A stretch of DNA of 64,000 nucleotides, from positions 14,096,016-14,160,015 of the forward strand of contig JANVCC010010406.1 in NCBI GenBank assembly GCA_025345505.1. Direction: 5' to 3'. The translations under genes and the position numbers were made by a program. Below, one piece after another: positions 61,501-64,000 of the stretch. This DNA comes from Todiramphus chloris collaris (lineage: Eukaryota > Chordata > Aves > Coraciiformes > Alcedinidae). The notes beneath the pieces are model-generated. The model was not told where the DNA came from. It did not search any database and was given only the letters and a program-made list of their open reading frames with translations. Position 1 is the stretch's first letter, and each line of letters opens with the position of its first letter.

Positions 61501-64000
61501 ACCAGATATGCTTTCAAAAAAGAAGGAAGTTTAACTATCAGAAATGTGGTTTGTTTTTGTTTGCTTGCTTTTTTTTTTGCGGGGTTTGTTGCTTTGGGGT
61601 TTTGGTTTTTTGTTTTGTTTTTTTACGTTATACAGGCAATGCTGCAGGATTTGCAGTGCAAGATTCTTAATTGTGAATCCTACTTGCAGCAAGACGGACT
61701 GCTTGTGTGAACAATGGCTATCAGAAAGCACCTAGTTTAATTTTAGGCTAGGAAGAGAAAAGAAAACAAAACCAAAGCACACACAACCACCCAACAAACA
61801 AACAAAACCAACCAAACAAACAAACCAACCAAGAGAACCAAAACCAAACAAACCCCTAAAAAACCACAACACATCACCATCAAAAAGAAAAAACAAAACA
61901 TCCAGGAGTTGAGGGGAAGAAATACATGTGTTGCCAAACTTATTTCAAACCCAAAACTTATTAATTCTGAAGTTATTGAGCCAGTAACAGAAAACTCCCA
62001 GGCACTGGCTGTGACAGCCACGTAAGAGATTGGCTTACAGACTTTTTATGCAGCTCTTTAAGTACAATGTAAGTTACAGAGGCAGCGTCATGATGTATTG
62101 CGTACTGCAAGCTACAGCATGCAAAAAACCAAAGAGACTCATGGTATCAAACTGTATGATCTGCTGATGAGACAATCAGCAGGCAAGAAGGAGAACCAGA
62201 GCTTGGAATGGCTGACCAGTTAGTGAAAGCACACTCTCCTGTCAGGTCTTCTAAAAGACTGAAAAATGGTAACATTACATCTATTTTATAAATGGCTGAT
62301 TTTTTCCTAAGATATCACCACGTACATATATTTGTTAACGTACACATACCAGCTAACACTCCTCTTCCCCAAACGATTAAAAAACCTGCTTCCACATAAA
62401 GACATGATGGATCAAGGCAGAACTTTTCATACAATCAAATTTAAATAAATCATTAAAACTTCCTGAAATACTTAGATGAAGCTCGATTTATCTGACAACT
62501 TAGGTTTCCTAACTTCCATTGCCCAAAGCTTGTACAAATGTCCAAGAGGATAAGTAACAGCAAGCTGAATGACTAACTATTACTAGACATAAAACCTAAA
62601 CCTAAGAGGCTCAAGCAGTAAACTTCTGCCCTGGAAGAGCATTACCTGTCACGTACCTCAAGGCACCACCTCAAGGGCTCTGTTTGTTTTTAATACCAAA
62701 CCATTAAACTATCATCTGAACATACGAGATTGTTATAAGCTGTAATTATGACATTATTATGCAACTTAAATCATGTTGGCTCATCCATAAAAAAGAACTC
62801 TAAGCAAAGAAGATAAGACAGACACTAATCATGACAACTGACACAATGGAAAATCAACACACACCAAATCTTCACCAAGCCTTGCAGGGGCCTGAAGGAC
62901 CTCCACCTACTGCAAAAAAGAACATGGGCTATCAAGAGTTCCATGTCCAGCTGCGGTCAAAACCACTAACAATCAGAATATTTAAAAAGGGAAAAATGAC
63001 TACTCAAATTTTTACAACAACTTAAAATAGTTATTTATAACACAGATTCCTACATTAGAAGAGGGCATGACAGAAAAAAAGAAGATCTGATAGAGGTAAG
63101 AAAAAAAGCTCCTGTAATTATGAATCATCTGAGAAAAAAAATTAAAAATTTCATGTTATTTGCTTAGAAGCTTATAAATACAAATAATATTACCAGAATA
63201 ACACCCAGAGTAAAGGACAGAAGAAAACTGAGAGAACTGGAATTCCCAAGTTTCACAACAAAATGTGAATGATACATAAAATTAAATAAAGAATAAAAAC
63301 ATTAAAAGATACACAAGGAGGTACCATACCAAAATAAATCATTAAATTTAGGGAACCTGTCACACAAATACATTCAGAGGCAAGAATCCTTGCAAGATTC
63401 AAGAACGTATGAGCATATATGCAGATTCAGTAATCATCAAGAATATTGAAATATCAAAAAAAATAAATTCTCTAGCTGCTGTTCTGCTGTCTTATCACTG
63501 AAGTGATGTCAGGAAGAGAAGGGGCTGATAGGGAAAGAAATGGTACCTTATGCTGTATTCTACTAGGCTTTTGCCTTTTTTTCCTGATGCAGCCCCTAAA
63601 GGTCATTAGCAAGGCGATAGCCTTAAGTCTCAAAGCTCTCAGATTTAGTACAGCAATCCCTACACTTAGATGAAGCAATTTCTACACCAACAGTTAAAAT
63701 AGTTCTATCCCATACAAAAAGCATCTTTCTAATCAACTCAAAAATTAAGTCTTCCACAGATTAAGCACTACACTTCAACAACAGCAACAGAGTTAAGCTC
63801 ACCTTGTAGAAGAACTTCTTGGCTAGCGTATGGACAAGAATGAGCTCAGCTGCAGCTGCAGTGCCGTAGAGAAACACAGAAACATAGAAATGGGTGTACC
63901 AAGAAAGAGATCGCCCAATGACAGAGACAAACACTGCCACTATCAGGACTGTCACCAGCGTGCAGATCCAACTTATCAGTGTTAAGCCACATGCAGTAAA
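52407..64000 (-). CDS. ERMP1: ERMP1, endoplasmic reticulum metallopeptidase 1 (3' half, last eight exons)
   Basis: ERMP1 (Felix-ina, FXNA) is a multi-pass ER membrane protein with an N-terminal, zinc-dependent M28 peptidase domain, linked to ovarian follicle organisation and the ER stress response (family knowledge). Exons in transcript order: 64000-63803, 60920-60746, 60155-59965, 59339-59187, 55981-55779, 55030-54915, 53885-53722, 52571-52407. All have AG/GT borders and all phases join: 454 residues, about half of the usual 900. The visible part holds about six to eight hydrophobic helices. After them comes a C-terminal, probably lumenal domain with [30 protein letters not shown] and the terminus [13 protein letters not shown]. 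The zinc-ligand exons lie beyond the right edge. The gene runs tail-to-tail with RIC1. No coding break was seen. Confidence 0.97.
53722..53885 (-). CDS. ERMP1: ERMP1 exon
   Basis: 164 nt encoding [40 protein letters not shown] and [14 protein letters not shown]. Acceptor TCTGCAG, donor GTGAGT. Confidence 0.96.
54029..54565 (-). mobile_element. CR1 LINE 3'-end fragment
   Basis: Antisense on the plus strand and in the same sense as ERMP1, in the intron between its third-last and second-last exons. It begins with the complement of the terminal repeat (AATCATAGAATC) and lacks some bases right after it. On the minus strand it encodes [20 protein letters not shown] then [14 protein letters not shown]. 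It is 5'-truncated, with a degraded left part near 54.5 kb. Confidence 0.92.
54915..55030 (-). CDS. ERMP1: ERMP1 exon
   Basis: 116 nt encoding [20 protein letters not shown] then [18 protein letters not shown]. One base at each end completes a split codon. Acceptor TTTTTTTCAG, donor GTGAGT. Confidence 0.95.
55779..55981 (-). CDS. ERMP1: ERMP1 exon with a weak donor
   Basis: 203 nt encoding [40 protein letters not shown] and [13 protein letters not shown], then two bases of an Arg codon. The acceptor is CTCCTAG. The donor is GTTGGT, off-consensus at +3 to +5, but the codon join to the next exon (RKNWYLPAP) is exact. Confidence 0.93.
56094..58171 (-). mobile_element. CR1 LINE, 2.1 kb, 5'-truncated, with reverse-transcriptase ORF remnant
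   Basis: The longest CR1 copy here, in the same sense as ERMP1 in the intron between 55981 and 59187. Minus-strand order: the end of the endonuclease region ([19 protein letters not shown], 58.1 kb), the linker ([20 protein letters not shown]), and reverse transcriptase in a 216-residue open frame at 57782-57132 with [20 protein letters not shown]. The C-terminal part follows ([20 protein letters not shown] and [20 protein letters not shown]), then [20 protein letters not shown] and the 3' UTR. ORF2 is broken after the DTVSH motif and the YADD-type (FADD) region is not in frame with it, so it is dead. ORF1 and most of the endonuclease are missing. Confidence 0.95.
58640..58800 (+). mobile_element. 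CR1 LINE 3'-UTR fragment
   Basis: A plus-strand CR1 end: GGAGTCACCATCCCCGGAAG, then CACATGGTTTAGTGGT, GGTTGGACTTGATGATCTTG and the terminal ATTATATGATTCTA. It lies in the opposite orientation to the CR1 at 56094-58171, 470 bp away. Few bases are coding. Confidence 0.88.
58812..58828. repeat. (AT)n microsatellite
   Basis: A short AT repeat just downstream of the CR1 3' end, possibly grown from its terminal repeat. Confidence 0.85.
59187..59339 (-). CDS. ERMP1: ERMP1 exon, last membrane span
   Basis: 51 codons, phase 0, [40 protein letters not shown] and [10 protein letters not shown]. It holds the last hydrophobic helix before the C-terminal domain. Acceptor CTCTAG, donor GTAAGA. Confidence 0.96.
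59965..60155 (-). CDS. ERMP1: ERMP1 exon, transmembrane
   Basis: 191 nt encoding [40 protein letters not shown] and [19 protein letters not shown]. The FEMFTPI-GRSGSE-PPDVVLA-type pattern is characteristic of the family. Acceptor CTATAG, donor GTAAGT. Confidence 0.96.
60746..60920 (-). CDS. ERMP1: ERMP1 exon, transmembrane
   Basis: 175 nt encoding [40 protein letters not shown] and [18 protein letters not shown]; about two membrane spans. Acceptor GTTACAG, donor GTATGA; it leaves one base of a Gly codon. Confidence 0.95.
61549..61624. repeat. G/T-rich low-complexity tract
   Basis: GTTTT/GGGGTTTT-type sequence that is loosely complementary to the A/C tract at 61757-61870. Confidence 0.85.
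61757..61870. repeat. A/C-rich low-complexity tract
   Basis: (AAAC)n and (AACC)n units over about 114 bases. Confidence 0.9.
63803..64000 (-). CDS. ERMP1: ERMP1 exon (cut by the window edge), transmembrane
   Basis: 66 codons visible, phase 0 at the donor (GTGAGC). It encodes two hydrophobic segments, [15 protein letters not shown] and [20 protein letters not shown], around SLSWYTHFY, and ends AKKFFYK. No acceptor is seen before the edge, so the exon continues. Confidence 0.93.

Larger units (their letters stand above)
60921..63802 (-). other. ERMP1: ERMP1 intron, 2.9 kb
   Basis: No exon or transposon recognised. It contains a G/T-rich tract (61549-61624) and, about 130 bp on, an A/C-rich tract (61757-61870). 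Confidence 0.7.

Noticed and set aside
61743-62021. Hydrophobic 92-codon frame on the minus strand
   Set aside because: A translation of the A/C-rich tract; no gene context.
62205-62226. Third copy of the inverted-repeat core at 62.2 kb (TGGCTGACCAGTTAGT)
   Set aside because: Only about 16 bases match with no extension on either side; one such match is expected by chance in a window this long.

Overview
The window comes from a vertebrate nuclear genome, almost certainly a bird. It is AT-rich with long introns. It carries CR1 LINE fragments, some ending in copies of the avian 8-base ATTCTATG-type 3' motif, and LTR fossils of avian type. It holds two convergent protein-coding genes whose neighbourhood is conserved in amniotes (RIC1 and ERMP1, human 9p24). 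In birds this block is expected on the Z chromosome, but that is prior knowledge and cannot be read from the bases.

Layout. Positions 1-44606 (+) hold RIC1 from its second coding exon to its stop codon. Twenty-four exons are fully visible. One more, a micro-exon of about 39 nt, lies almost entirely inside a 124-N assembly gap, with only its last 8 bases showing. Only the first coding exon lies off the left edge. All phases join, giving 1372 residues in the window if the hidden exon has its expected size. The 3' UTR follows, with several poly(A) signals between about 45.67 and 46.50 kb. Positions 46.8-48.4 kb form a junk-rich intergenic zone: a solo ERVL-type LTR, poly-G runs around a second (100-N) gap, and a short LTR of a second family. 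Positions 64000 down to about 50.3 kb (-) hold the 3' half of ERMP1: eight exons, 454 residues, stop at 52407, and a UTR of about 2 kb. The catalytic half of ERMP1 lies off the right edge.

Introns carry CR1 pieces at 4.57-5.50, 32.25-32.70, 41.10-41.57, 54.03-54.57, 56.09-58.17 and 58.64-58.80 kb. An antisense LTR fossil sits at 1.37-1.71 kb, and simple A/T, A/C and G/T tracts are common.

Function. RIC1 pairs with RGP1 as the guanine-nucleotide exchange factor for RAB6A on Golgi membranes. ERMP1 is a multi-pass endoplasmic-reticulum M28 metallopeptidase. They are neighbours by conserved synteny and nothing suggests joint regulation. I found no new gene system. The most unusual items are a piece of RIC1 3'-flanking DNA duplicated inside the nearby solo LTR, a strong 42-bp inverted repeat at the left edge, two successive RIC1 exons with CAGCAG tandem acceptors, and the micro-exon lost in the gap.
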